From positions 1 through 24,087 of the forward strand of contig JAGLQD010000216.1 in the NCBI GenBank assembly GCA_023136985.1: a DNA stretch of 24,087 bases, given 5' to 3'. Source of the stretch: Candidatus Sabulitectum sp. Lineage in GTDB: Bacteria; Fermentibacterota; Fermentibacteria; Fermentibacterales; JCC-6. This document shows, piece by piece, positions 1 through 6,810 of this stretch. The notes under the pieces were generated by a model that had not been told where the DNA came from, did not search any database, and was given only the letters and a program-made list of their open reading frames with translations. Every line of letters begins with the position of its first letter. The stretch's first letter is position 1. A program made the translations under genes and the position numbers.

Positions 1-263
1 TCGTCCATTACTATTGCGTCAACAGGGCACTGACCGATGCATATCTGGCAGCTGATACACCCCTCCGGAACCACATAGTAGGACTCTATTACTTCAGCGC
101 TTTCAGGGAAGATACCGTCCTCTGGATCAATGGTCTTAACCACTGCTCCCTTTGCCTGGATCTCCAACGCGACAAACTCCAGATCAAATGATTCCCAGGT
201 GAAGTTGAAAACACCTGCTGCTGCGGTAAGAGCAAACACCAGGATCATAGTTATGCTTTTCAA
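1..263 (-). CDS. Exported ferredoxin-type [4Fe-4S] protein (3' end outside window)
   Basis: Only the first 87 codons are inside the window. The chosen start is TTG at 263-261, because AAAGGAG lies 6 nt upstream; the first in-frame ATG (248) is 21 nt from it and would cut into the signal sequence. The N-terminus (MKSITMILVFALTAAAGVF) is a short Lys-containing hydrophobic segment typical of a Sec signal. About 70 residues in there is a complete cluster-binding motif CISCQICIGQCPVDAI (CxxCxxCxxxCP), the hallmark of bacterial-type ferredoxins. It lies 31 nt downstream of another exported ferredoxin-like gene on the same strand, so the two are probably co-transcribed. Function is unknown; extracytoplasmic electron transfer is inference. 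The missing C-terminal part may hold more clusters. Confidence 0.75.
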   Translation of the reverse strand, partial: MKSITMILVFALTAAAGVFNFTWESFDLEFVALEIQAKGAVVKTIDPEDGIFPESAEVIESYYVVPEGCISCQICIGQCPVDAIVMD

Positions 264-294
264 TGAAAGCTCCTTTCTCTATACAAATGACCTG

Positions 295-1248
295 TTAAGG
301 TCTTAACGGCTGGTCTGTTACCCAATCTGCCCGCACAACACGCCTTTTCATGGATCGCATGCCTGTGTAAGCATGTGAATCGGGGTTGATCATTTCGTGG
401 TAGTTCCAGCATTCGAACATACACTGCCCGCAGCTGATACACTCATCGTAGTCTATGTAAATCATATTAGTAACAGGGCCTATAGACATGGTGTCCTGCC
501 ACACAGCATCAACAGGGCAGCCGAAACCGCAGAACACATCGGTGCCATCAGCATAGTCTGTAATAATGTAGCAGGCGGATTCATCCCCGGCTGTACAGAG
601 CCCGCAGTTGTTGATGGTGGTAGGGTTGAAGGTATAGTGGTTGTTGTAGTAGATAAGTCTCCAGGCGTCCGCGGAAACAGCAATATCAGCAGAGGGGTTT
701 CCTTCGCTGAAGAAAGCCCTTATGCCGAAGAAGTAGTTCTTTGCATATCTGGTTCCGGTAATAGCGTCTACAGGGCAGACATCCATACACTGACCACAAG
801 CGGTGCATAGGTCATAATCTATAACTGCAATTCCCCCCTGGACTACAATAGCATCCATTGGGCAGACCTGCTCACAGAGTCCGCAGCCGATACAGGGTTC
901 TTCCTGAACCTCTACACGGACGAACACATAGGCTGTGTCCGCAGGAGCCTGGACTGTTGTCATTACAGTGGCCTGATTCCAGTTCTCTGTTGTTATCGGT
1001 GATTCTGAGGCACGGATCTCGTAGTATTGAGCATTGTCGACTTCTGTCCAGCGTAATGTGAACGAAGAGAATTCACCTGTCATGTATCCCCATATGGGAT
1101 CTACCGCACCAGCAGTATCGCCGGAGTCAACAAGAAGAGCGCCGGCACTCACAGCAGTTGGCATAACAGGGTTTTCACTTTCACTGAGGCAGGCAGCTAT
1201 AGATGCAAGAGCTACAACTGCCATTAGAGAAAGAATATGCTTTTTCAC
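295..1248 (-). CDS. Lipoprotein with fibronectin-like domain and ferredoxin-type [4Fe-4S] motifs
   Basis: 317 aa. It starts with GTG at 1248, with GAGGT 7 nt upstream. Residues 1-20 form a lipoprotein signal with lipobox IAAC, so Cys20 should be lipidated. Residues about 50-115 look like the first strands of a fibronectin type III domain (LRWTEVDNAQYYEIRASESP). A classical dicluster ferredoxin follows: Cys119/122/125/129-Pro and Cys148/151/154/158-Pro. Residues 168-195 (YAKNYFFGIRAFFSEGNPSA) then resemble the last strands of the same FnIII domain, so the ferredoxin appears inserted in it. A second, divergent set follows: Cys215/218, then Cys240/244-Pro after a long insertion, and Cys270/273/276/280. 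No twin-arginine motif is visible. The likely site is the outer face of a membrane. Partner and role are unknown; a structural or metal-binding rather than redox role cannot be excluded. Confidence 0.85.
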   Translation of the reverse strand: MKKHILSLMAVVALASIAACLSESENPVMPTAVSAGALLVDSGDTAGAVDPIWGYMTGEFSSFTLRWTEVDNAQYYEIRASESPITTENWNQATVMTTVQAPADTAYVFVRVEVQEEPCIGCGLCEQVCPMDAIVVQGGIAVIDYDLCTACGQCMDVCPVDAITGTRYAKNYFFGIRAFFSEGNPSADIAVSADAWRLIYYNNHYTFNPTTINNCGLCTAGDESACYIITDYADGTDVFCGFGCPVDAVWQDTMSIGPVTNMIYIDYDECISCGQCMFECWNYHEMINPDSHAYTGMRSMKRRVVRADWVTDQPLRP

Positions 1249-1449
1249 TTATTTGACCTCCATACTATTACGGATACTCCGCGGTTCAATTTATGACTTT
1301 CCATTCAATGTACATCCAACAGTCTACTATTGTTCCTTTTCTGAAAAGAAGCAAGCGTTTCTGGAAACACTAAATCAATCGGGTTTGGAACTGACTACCG
1401 GTTCGCTATGTTCACCGTGTGATGGTATCCTTCAACCAGGGGGCACATT

Positions 1450-2418
1450 ATCAACAGATACATTCGATACATCTTTCTGCTTCTTTCTGTCTCAGCCAGG
1501 ATTTCTGCGGAGGCTCTCATATTGTATACCTCGGATGGAGGTGCTAGTTGGGTCAGAGAAGAAAGCAGTACAGTATCGAACCTCAATGCTGTCGCGATTA
1601 GTCTTACTACAGGTATAGCGATCTCGGTAGGTGATAACGGAACAATTCTACGCAGAGGAGAGAACGGAACCTGGGCTGATGTTTCTCCCGGAGGATTCAC
1701 CGCTGATCTGTACTCGGTTGCTGTGGGGATTTCCGGTATGATGGCTTGTGGCGAAGGCGGAATTCTTCTTTCATCATTCGACGGAGGTAGCAACTGGACA
1801 GCACTGTCAGATTTTGGTCATGAGGACACAGATCTCTACAGTGTAAATTTTGATCCTACTCATTCAAACTCTTTTCTGATCACAGGAGATAACGGCTTCA
1901 TCTATTCTTCCAGGGATAGACTGGTGCAAACCGGTTCTAGCACAGATTTTGTTACTTCCTGTGGAATGCTGTGCAGCGGGTTTCCCGAGGTGGTTCTGGG
2001 AAGAAACGGGTCAGGGTATAACATCAGGAATGAAGTCATGTTTGATATTGGAGATGTTGTTATCAGAGGAGCCACTGAAATAGTCTCCGGTGGAAGCAGC
2101 TACATTGCCGTTGGAGAGAGTGGATCTATTTTTCGATATTCAGACAGTGAGGTCTGGGATAGTATTCCCTCTATTACAGGGGAAAACCTGAACGATGTCT
2201 CTTATCTTGCCTGGGGCATGACTGCCTGTGCAGTAGGGGATAACGGAATTGTACTGATCTCTGAAGACAACGGCCTTACCTGGGAAATATCTAACATGGG
2301 AATCTCTAGAAACTTGAATGCAGTAGCCGGGAATGGTGCATGGATAGCCTGCATTGTGGGCAGCAGTGTCATGTCAGGTATGGTGAACTTCTTTACAACC
2401 AGTGAGGTTTCAGACTGA
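1450..2418 (+). CDS. Secreted YCF48/BNR-like beta-propeller protein
   Basis: About 322 aa. Short repeats such as YTSDGGASW, VGDNGTIL, CGEGGILL, TGDNGFIY, VGESGSIF and VGDNGIVL are the YCF48/BNR-type propeller signature, about six to seven blades. The frame is open upstream from 1423 and encodes a good signal peptide (NRYIRYIFLLLSVSARISAEA) that a TTG start at 1522 would remove. No ATG, GTG or TTG precedes the signal peptide in frame. The best-placed codon is ATC at 1450, 6 nt after AGGGGG; ATT at 1447 is another option, or an ATG at 1422 joined by a one-base frameshift in the G run. The start is therefore uncertain. No sorting domain is seen at the C-terminus. The TGA stop directly abuts the ATG of the downstream glycosylase gene. 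Ligand and role are unknown. Confidence 0.75.
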   Translation: MNRYIRYIFLLLSVSARISAEALILYTSDGGASWVREESSTVSNLNAVAISLTTGIAISVGDNGTILRRGENGTWADVSPGGFTADLYSVAVGISGMMACGEGGILLSSFDGGSNWTALSDFGHEDTDLYSVNFDPTHSNSFLITGDNGFIYSSRDRLVQTGSSTDFVTSCGMLCSGFPEVVLGRNGSGYNIRNEVMFDIGDVVIRGATEIVSGGSSYIAVGESGSIFRYSDSEVWDSIPSITGENLNDVSYLAWGMTACAVGDNGIVLISEDNGLTWEISNMGISRNLNAVAGNGAWIACIVGSSVMSGMVNFFTTSEVSD

Positions 2419-3120
2419 ATGGACCTCAACATTATTTACAGCAGACTGTTCGCTTTTTTTGGACCCAGGGGCTGGTGGCCGGGAGAGTCATCCTATGAGC
2501 ATTTCATTGGCTGCATTCTTGCTCAGAACACCAGATGGGATCGGGTTGTTCCTGTTATTGAGAAGATGAAGCAGAGGGATGTTCTTTCTCCTGAAAAATA
2601 TCTTCAACTGGATTCAGATGATCTGGCAGAAATCTTGAAGGGCTCAGGCACCTACAGAATAAAGGCAGAGTATCTTCAAATTGCAGGCAGCTATATGCTT
2701 TCACTGGGCTGGGACGGCACTCCGGAATCGGTAACAATGGAAACAGAATTACTGAGAGGTCAGCTTCTTAGGCTTAAGGGAATAGGCCCGGAAACATGTG
2801 ACTGCATTCTTCTGTATGTGCTTGAAAGACCGGTTTTTGTTGTGGATGCTTACACCAGAAGAATTCTTAGCAGACATGGATTGTGCGGTACGAAAACAAA
2901 ATACATGGAAATACAGGAGTTGTTTCATGGTGTACTCTCTCCGGATGTGGAGATGTTCAAAGAGTATCATGCTCTTCTTGTTGAATGTGCAAAACGATTC
3001 TGTAAATCGAAACCCTTGTGTACTGATTGTCCTCTGTTTGAAGGAAATGGAGAAGTAGAGATAGAGCACCTGTTCACAGCTGAGGGTTTGAGGCTCCAGT
3101 TCGTTTATGTGCCAGAGTAA
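2419..3120 (+). CDS. Endonuclease III-family DNA glycosylase (HhH-GPD, Fe-S)
   Basis: 233 aa. A base-excision repair glycosylase of the HhH-GPD superfamily. The helix-hairpin-helix is LKGIGPETCD at about 119-128, and the catalytic Asp is D143 in VVDAYTRR. The Lys that gives classical Nth its lyase activity (GVGRKT) is replaced (GIGPET), so a monofunctional enzyme of the 3-methyladenine glycosylase (MagIII-like) type is likelier than a true thymine-glycol Nth. Cys190, 195, 201 and 204 near the C-terminus could hold a [4Fe-4S] cluster with spacing x4-x5-x2, different from the Nth x6-x2-x5 pattern. The ATG follows the upstream TGA without a gap, and GAGG lies about 11 nt upstream, suggesting translational coupling. 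Length is normal for the family. Substrate is inferred only. Confidence 0.9.
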   Translation: MDLNIIYSRLFAFFGPRGWWPGESSYEHFIGCILAQNTRWDRVVPVIEKMKQRDVLSPEKYLQLDSDDLAEILKGSGTYRIKAEYLQIAGSYMLSLGWDGTPESVTMETELLRGQLLRLKGIGPETCDCILLYVLERPVFVVDAYTRRILSRHGLCGTKTKYMEIQELFHGVLSPDVEMFKEYHALLVECAKRFCKSKPLCTDCPLFEGNGEVEIEHLFTAEGLRLQFVYVPE

Positions 3121-3124
3121 GACT

Positions 3125-3286
3125 AGTGCTCTGTATGCCTTAATATTTCGGTATAATGCGCCGCTATCCTGAGTTACAGCAAGGCACTGGTTTATGCGCA
3201 TAGCACCGCTATGAAATTGAACCAGTAACGCTGCTGGGGCTCTGGAGAGCCAGCAGGATTCGAAAGTTTAGGGTATACAGAGTACT
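3125..3286. repeat. 162-nt imperfect inverted-repeat element / structured RNA candidate
   Basis: The outer arms 3125-3143 and 3268-3286 pair over all 19 positions when read as plus-strand RNA (16 Watson-Crick pairs and 3 G-U). After a 2x2 mismatch the stem continues for 5 more pairs (3146-3150 with 3261-3265). Inside are a branched hairpin (3186-3192 with 3220-3226, capped by CATAGC-ACC-GCTATG at 3199-3213) and a second hairpin at 3231-3256 (CTGCT...AGCAG with GGCTC-TGGA-GAGCC inside). All three non-Watson-Crick positions are G-U on the plus strand and would be A-C on the other, which hints at a plus-strand RNA. No target-site duplication or T-run is evident. The right arm coincides with the first recognisable codons of the cupin frame. 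It could be a MITE-like repeat, an mRNA leader or a small RNA. Confidence 0.6.
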
Positions 3287-3506
3287 TGCCCCCGGTTGTT
3301 CCATCGGATTGCATCAGCACATTGATGAGGATGAGTTGTATTTCATTATTGAGGGCTCAGGAAAAGTATCAGACGGAGAGGAAACTCATGCCGTTATGTC
3401 CGGGCACTCTATTCTTACAAGAAGCGGAGAGTCCCACTCCATAGAGAATACCGGTTCCATGGATCTTATTCTTATTGCAGTCATACCGCAAGCTCACACT
3501 CAGTAG
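3204..3506 (+). CDS. Cupin-domain protein, N-terminus missing or start unclear
   Basis: The frame opens after TAG at 3201-3203 and ends at TAG 3504-3506. From about 3264 it reads as a single-domain cupin: VYRVLAPGCSIGLHQHID, then EDELYFIIEGSGKVSDGEE, then SGHSILTRSGESHSIENTG. These are cupin motifs 1 and 2, with the metal-binding HxH...E(x)n...H pattern. Related stand-alone cupins usually have 20-30 more ordered residues ahead of this point. Here that part is replaced by the hairpin element at 3125-3286, and no ATG or GTG with a ribosome site exists (TTG at 3309 starts inside motif 1 and has none). It is probably a 5'-truncated or disrupted gene; a very short cupin with a rare start is the alternative. 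Substrate unknown. Confidence 0.6.
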   Translation, partial: HRYEIEPVTLLGLWRASRIRKFRVYRVLAPGCSIGLHQHIDEDELYFIIEGSGKVSDGEETHAVMSGHSILTRSGESHSIENTGSMDLILIAVIPQAHTQ

Positions 3507-3535
3507 CAAATTCCGTTTATATTTCGTCTCCCTGC

Positions 3536-3627
3536 GGAGGGGTGCCAGAGCGGTTGAATGGGGCGGTCTCGAAAACCGTTGTCCTCTTTTTGGGGGACCG
3601 TGGGTTCGAATCCCACCTCCTCCGCCA
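3536..3627 (+). tRNA. tRNA-Ser (anticodon CGA)
   Basis: The acceptor stem GGAGGGG (3536-3542) pairs with CTCCTCC, followed by discriminator G and an encoded CCA (3625-3627). The D-arm begins TGCCAGAGCGGTTGAA. The anticodon CGA is at 3570-3572 within GGTCTCGAAAACC. A long variable arm (GTCCTC-TTTTT-GGGGGAC) marks a class II tRNA, and the T-arm is GTGGG-TTCGAAT-CCCAC. Together these identify a serine tRNA reading UCG. A TATATT hexamer at 3518-3523 could be its -10 box; no good -35 box or terminator is apparent. Confidence 0.97.
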
Positions 3628-3634
3628 TTTCGGG

Positions 3635-3913
3635 TTACGGTTCAGACACTGGTTGACCCATGATGGAATTCATGAACAGGGCATCGGAGATACCAGCTTG
3701 CTTCTCTATGCCCCAGACAGCCACATCCGATCCGGGAGCCGGTTCTGATGCCAATAGTTCAAACTTTTGAAGAATGCTCTTATCACGGAGGGATGCGCAG
3801 ATACCGGCGCATGAGCCAAGGATGTTCCGCTTGAGTATATAGAGAAGCTTCTCGTCAATATCGCTGAAGCTTACGCGTGCTGTTGCCCGGGAGATCACTT
3901 TTTCAAGAAGCAT
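3635..3913 (-). CDS. Hypothetical small protein (doubtful)
   Basis: 92 codons from ATG 3913 to TGA at 3635, convergent with the tRNA gene and ending 8 nt from its CCA. The product begins MLLEKVISRATARVSFSDID and has no signal peptide, membrane segment or family motif that I recognise. Only a weak GAGAG lies about 9 nt before the ATG. Its composition is compatible with a cytoplasmic protein, and it fills an otherwise empty stretch, but it could be a chance frame or the remnant of a longer gene. I assign no function. Confidence 0.35.
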   Translation of the reverse strand: MLLEKVISRATARVSFSDIDEKLLYILKRNILGSCAGICASLRDKSILQKFELLASEPAPGSDVAVWGIEKQAGISDALFMNSIMGQPVSEP

Positions 3914-4251
3914 GTTCTAAATCTCTCAGTTAAGTTGCTTGCTCTCGATTGACACTGGTTTTTGCGATGAATCAAATCCGGAGCAGCAGAGCCAAACGGA
4001 CAATTCTGTACGAACTTAACGGTTCATATCTCCTCTTGAGACTGTCCATACTACCTGATAAACCACCAGTCAAACACCGATGCAGCAGGATACACATTGG
4101 TTTAACGGTGAAGAATACCTCTATCAATAGATCATACTCCTGTACATGCACAAGAAGATATGTTATCTATTGTTACCGGTGCGTTTCGCAGAAAGCTTTG
4201 TCTGTGAGGCTCTAGTCGAGAAGACCAAACTTATTTATCGGAGGTACAGTT
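3914..4251. other. Intergenic region without a recognisable gene
   Basis: About 340 bp between the doubtful small ORF (minus) and the propeller gene at 4252 (plus). An 88-codon open frame on the plus strand (3949-4215) is rich in Ser, Arg, Tyr and Cys, has no ribosome site and resembles no family, so I do not call it. The only clear signal is the GGAGG ribosome site at 4240-4244 for the downstream gene. I could not identify a convincing -35/-10 pair. Confidence 0.5.
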
Positions 4252-5697
4252 TTGAGATCAGCCTCGTATCCATTCTGTCTTGTTCTACTGGGAGCATGCG
4301 CAGCTGTTTTTGCCCAGCCCCCTGATATTCTGTGGACTAATAGCTACGGTGGGAGCACTAACGATTATTGCCGGTCGGTACTTCAGACTGATGACGGTGG
4401 TTTTTATCTAATTGGGATGAGTGGATGGGATCTGTCACTGCTTAAGGTTGATGAGAACGGGCTGCTTGAATGGGAGAAGACATTTGGCGGTTCAGGATAT
4501 GATTTCGGAGAAGATGCACAGAGAACCTTGGATGGAGGGCTGATCATTACCGGCTGGACCCATTCGTTCGGGGCAGCAGATGGCGACCTCTGGCTGCTTA
4601 AGCTGGACTCTTTGGGAGGTCAGGAGTGGAGTTCGATCTTCGGGTGTGATTCAGTGGATAGGGGATTTTCCGTTTGTCAGAGTCCAGACGGAGGATTTGC
4701 AGCAACAGGTGTGACCACCGGTTCGGCTGGAGACCCGGAGCTCTATATCGTTAAAGTTAATGAATACGGTTCACTGGAGTGGGAGCAGAGTTACGGAGGA
4801 ACAGACAGCGATATTGGTTTCTCGATAGAACCCACGACAGATGACGGATTCATCATCACAGGATCCACATACATGGAAGAAACTGACGCTGACCTCTGGT
4901 TGATCAAGACCGACAGTTTTGGAGAGATAGTGTGGGAAGAGACATTCGGTGACTCCCTTGAGGAAGTGGGCTATTCAGTAAGTCAGACCAGCGATGGCGG
5001 TTTCATTGTTACAGGGTATACTCTTTCTTATGCCACGGGGGCTGATATTTTTCTGTTGAAAACAGATAATATGGGCTCAGTTGACTGGACTTCCTCATTC
5101 GGTGATTCTGACTGGGACAGAGGGGACGATGTCATCCAGACCATCGACGGAGGGTTTGTCCTCACCGGATCCACCACATTACCAGGTGCAAGCATTGATA
5201 TCTCGGTGGTAAAAACCTTCTCCGACGGTGGTCTTGACTGGCAGATGACCGTTGGCGATGCCGACCATGACGAATACGGGTATTCGATTTTGCAGCTTCC
5301 CGATGGAGGGTTCATTATAGGAGGAGATTCCAGGTCATTCTCTACAGGTGATCACAACATGTTCCTTGCCAGGCTTGCACCTCCTGAAGGCATAGCAGAT
5401 GATGACGATCCGGAATCCAATGATCTGTTCCTGCACTCCATAGCACCAAACCCCTCTTTTCAAACTGTGGAGATCTCATTCTTTCTCCCTGTCTCCGCGC
5501 ATACTGACATTTCTGTTCTTGATCTATCAGGCAGAGTTATTTCCTGCATTCAGCAGGGTGTGATGCCTGCAGGTGAGAACTGTACAGACTGGAATGGCTG
5601 CAGCCAATCAGGTTTTCCTGTTTCCGGCGGAGTCTACCTGATCCGTATTGAATCCATGGGGCAGATCGTTACTGGAAGGCTGGTTGTTTTCAGGTAG
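4252..5697 (+). CDS. Secreted seven-repeat beta-propeller protein with type IX sorting domain
   Basis: 481 aa. The start is TTG at 4252, with GGAGG 7 nt upstream. The signal peptide covers residues 1-21 (cleavage after VFA); a LGAC stretch at about 13-16 could be misread as a lipobox. Seven repeats of about 50 residues follow, each with the pattern [ST]xGGxxxDxGxSVxQTxDGGFIxTGxT ... DxxLLKxDxxGxxxW, which suggests a complete seven-bladed propeller at about 28-375. After an acidic linker (DDDDPESND), residues about 392-481 form a Por/type IX C-terminal sorting domain (APNPS, LDLSGRVI, GGVYLIRI, final VVFR). It is probably exported across the outer membrane and anchored or released. It appears monocistronic and is convergent with the M28 gene at 5818. 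Ligand unknown. Confidence 0.9.
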   Translation: MRSASYPFCLVLLGACAAVFAQPPDILWTNSYGGSTNDYCRSVLQTDDGGFYLIGMSGWDLSLLKVDENGLLEWEKTFGGSGYDFGEDAQRTLDGGLIITGWTHSFGAADGDLWLLKLDSLGGQEWSSIFGCDSVDRGFSVCQSPDGGFAATGVTTGSAGDPELYIVKVNEYGSLEWEQSYGGTDSDIGFSIEPTTDDGFIITGSTYMEETDADLWLIKTDSFGEIVWEETFGDSLEEVGYSVSQTSDGGFIVTGYTLSYATGADIFLLKTDNMGSVDWTSSFGDSDWDRGDDVIQTIDGGFVLTGSTTLPGASIDISVVKTFSDGGLDWQMTVGDADHDEYGYSILQLPDGGFIIGGDSRSFSTGDHNMFLARLAPPEGIADDDDPESNDLFLHSIAPNPSFQTVEISFFLPVSAHTDISVLDLSGRVISCIQQGVMPAGENCTDWNGCSQSGFPVSGGVYLIRIESMGQIVTGRLVVFR

Positions 5698-5817
5698 GAA
5701 AATCGATTCAGGTATACGATGGTGTCAGTTAATCGAGTTACTTGAAAGGGAGGCCGCACCATCCCTAAGCTTCTTCAGGTTAAGTATCATCCTGTATTGA
5801 AAGTGACCAGGTCAAAA

Positions 5818-6810
5818 TTAGAATTTTGTCAGTTTCAGAATTTTGCCCATGAGAAAATCAATGTCCTTCCGGGAACGCAGTGCAAATCTGTAGAAACCCA
5901 GATATGCGAGAATAAGAGGCAGTGGCCAGCCGATGGCCTTTCTCATCATTCGGATCTCGCAGAGGAAAGGATCCTCAGGAGCTCTGTTTTCTGCCATTGG
6001 AGCCTTGTCCAGCAGTTCAAGCATTTCAAGAAGAAGGTTTTGAATCAGCTCAACTCTATTGAAATTTATCCAATCCACAGTGTCTTCCGGTTTGTGGGAA
6101 TGTTTACCCCAGCCTTTGCTGATGAAAAGGTAGGGCTGACCTGCTTTTCTGAATGCGTGGTAGTCGGATCTGTCTCCAATGTATCTGGTCAGTGTTGGGA
6201 TAACTCGAAGCCCCTTCGCCTCTGATGAAGCATGCTCAACAATGGCTGGCAGTTCCAGGTGACTTTCAGAACCCAGGATGAAAAGCATTTGTCTTATTCC
6301 CGGAATAAAGAAATCGACTGGTGGAATTCCAACCTGGAAGTCATGACCGATCATGTCCAGGATCACCACACAGGCAAAATCAATATCATTGCAGTGATCA
6401 TTGCAGAATCTGGTGGATCCCATGTTCTCTGTTAGGAAACAGGGTTTCTCCTCTGCGTCGAAGAAGGCCACAATAGTGTTTCGTTCAGGGGGCTTTTTCA
6501 TGAGTATCTCTGATATGCTAAGGATCATTGCAACTGAGATAGCATTGTCATCCGCGCATGGAGCATCTATTGCGCTGTCATAGTGAGCTCCAATAAGAAC
6601 AGGCAGGGCAGAGCTGTTTCTGCCGGGGATAACTCCTGCAAGATTAGTGAATTTATCTCTGTAAGGTAAACAGAAGTTGTTGTTCTTGAAAGGGATCAGC
6701 CCGATCTCTTTCATTCTTTTCTTCAAATACTGCAATGCAATTTCATGACCGGGTTGACTCACCCGTCTTCCACCGGGAAGAGAAAGTTTTTCCGTATCTC
6801 TTCTAATCAT
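5818..6810 (-). CDS. M28-family zinc peptidase, apparently cytoplasmic
   Basis: 330 aa. The zinc-ligand pattern of family M28 is complete: GAHYDSA (H76), CADDNA (D87), FFDAEE (E120/E121), ILDMIGHD (D152) and HSHKPEDT (H239). An aminopeptidase or glutaminyl cyclase-like activity is expected, and the sequence does not decide between them. No signal peptide or sorting domain is present, unlike the secreted M28 at 16787-18325. The ATG at 6810 lies inside the end of the upstream HerA-like gene: the 8-nt overlap ATGATTAG contains both the start and the upstream TAG. No strong ribosome site is seen, so translation is probably coupled to that gene. The C-terminal 60 residues are basic and hydrophobic (GWPLPLILAYLGFYRFAL) and might contact a membrane. 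Confidence 0.88.
   Translation of the reverse strand: MIRRDTEKLSLPGGRRVSQPGHEIALQYLKKRMKEIGLIPFKNNNFCLPYRDKFTNLAGVIPGRNSSALPVLIGAHYDSAIDAPCADDNAISVAMILSISEILMKKPPERNTIVAFFDAEEKPCFLTENMGSTRFCNDHCNDIDFACVVILDMIGHDFQVGIPPVDFFIPGIRQMLFILGSESHLELPAIVEHASSEAKGLRVIPTLTRYIGDRSDYHAFRKAGQPYLFISKGWGKHSHKPEDTVDWINFNRVELIQNLLLEMLELLDKAPMAENRAPEDPFLCEIRMMRKAIGWPLPLILAYLGFYRFALRSRKDIDFLMGKILKLTKF

Noticed and set aside
1262..1289. TTGAAC/TAGTAT promoter-like pair on the minus strand before the ferredoxin lipoprotein gene
   Set aside because: Transcription would start inside or after the GAGGT ribosome site (1256-1260), leaving it out of the mRNA, so the geometry is wrong.
1034..1618. 194-codon plus-strand open frame
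   Set aside because: It is antisense to the lipoprotein gene and overlaps the propeller gene start; its composition is unlike a protein and it has no motif.
3183..3966. Repeated CACTGGTT words (3185, 3647, 3953), two of them GACACTGGTT flanking the region after the tRNA, suggesting attachment sites
   Set aside because: The words are short enough to recur by chance, do not match the tRNA 3' end, and no integrase or mobile gene is present.
3949..4215. 88-codon plus-strand open frame
   Set aside because: No ribosome site, no domain and unusual composition; treated as noncoding.
5703..5763. Possible terminator stems (TCGATT/AATCGA and GATGGTG/CACCATC) between convergent genes
   Set aside because: Short stems with loops over 20 nt and no T-run; too weak to call.
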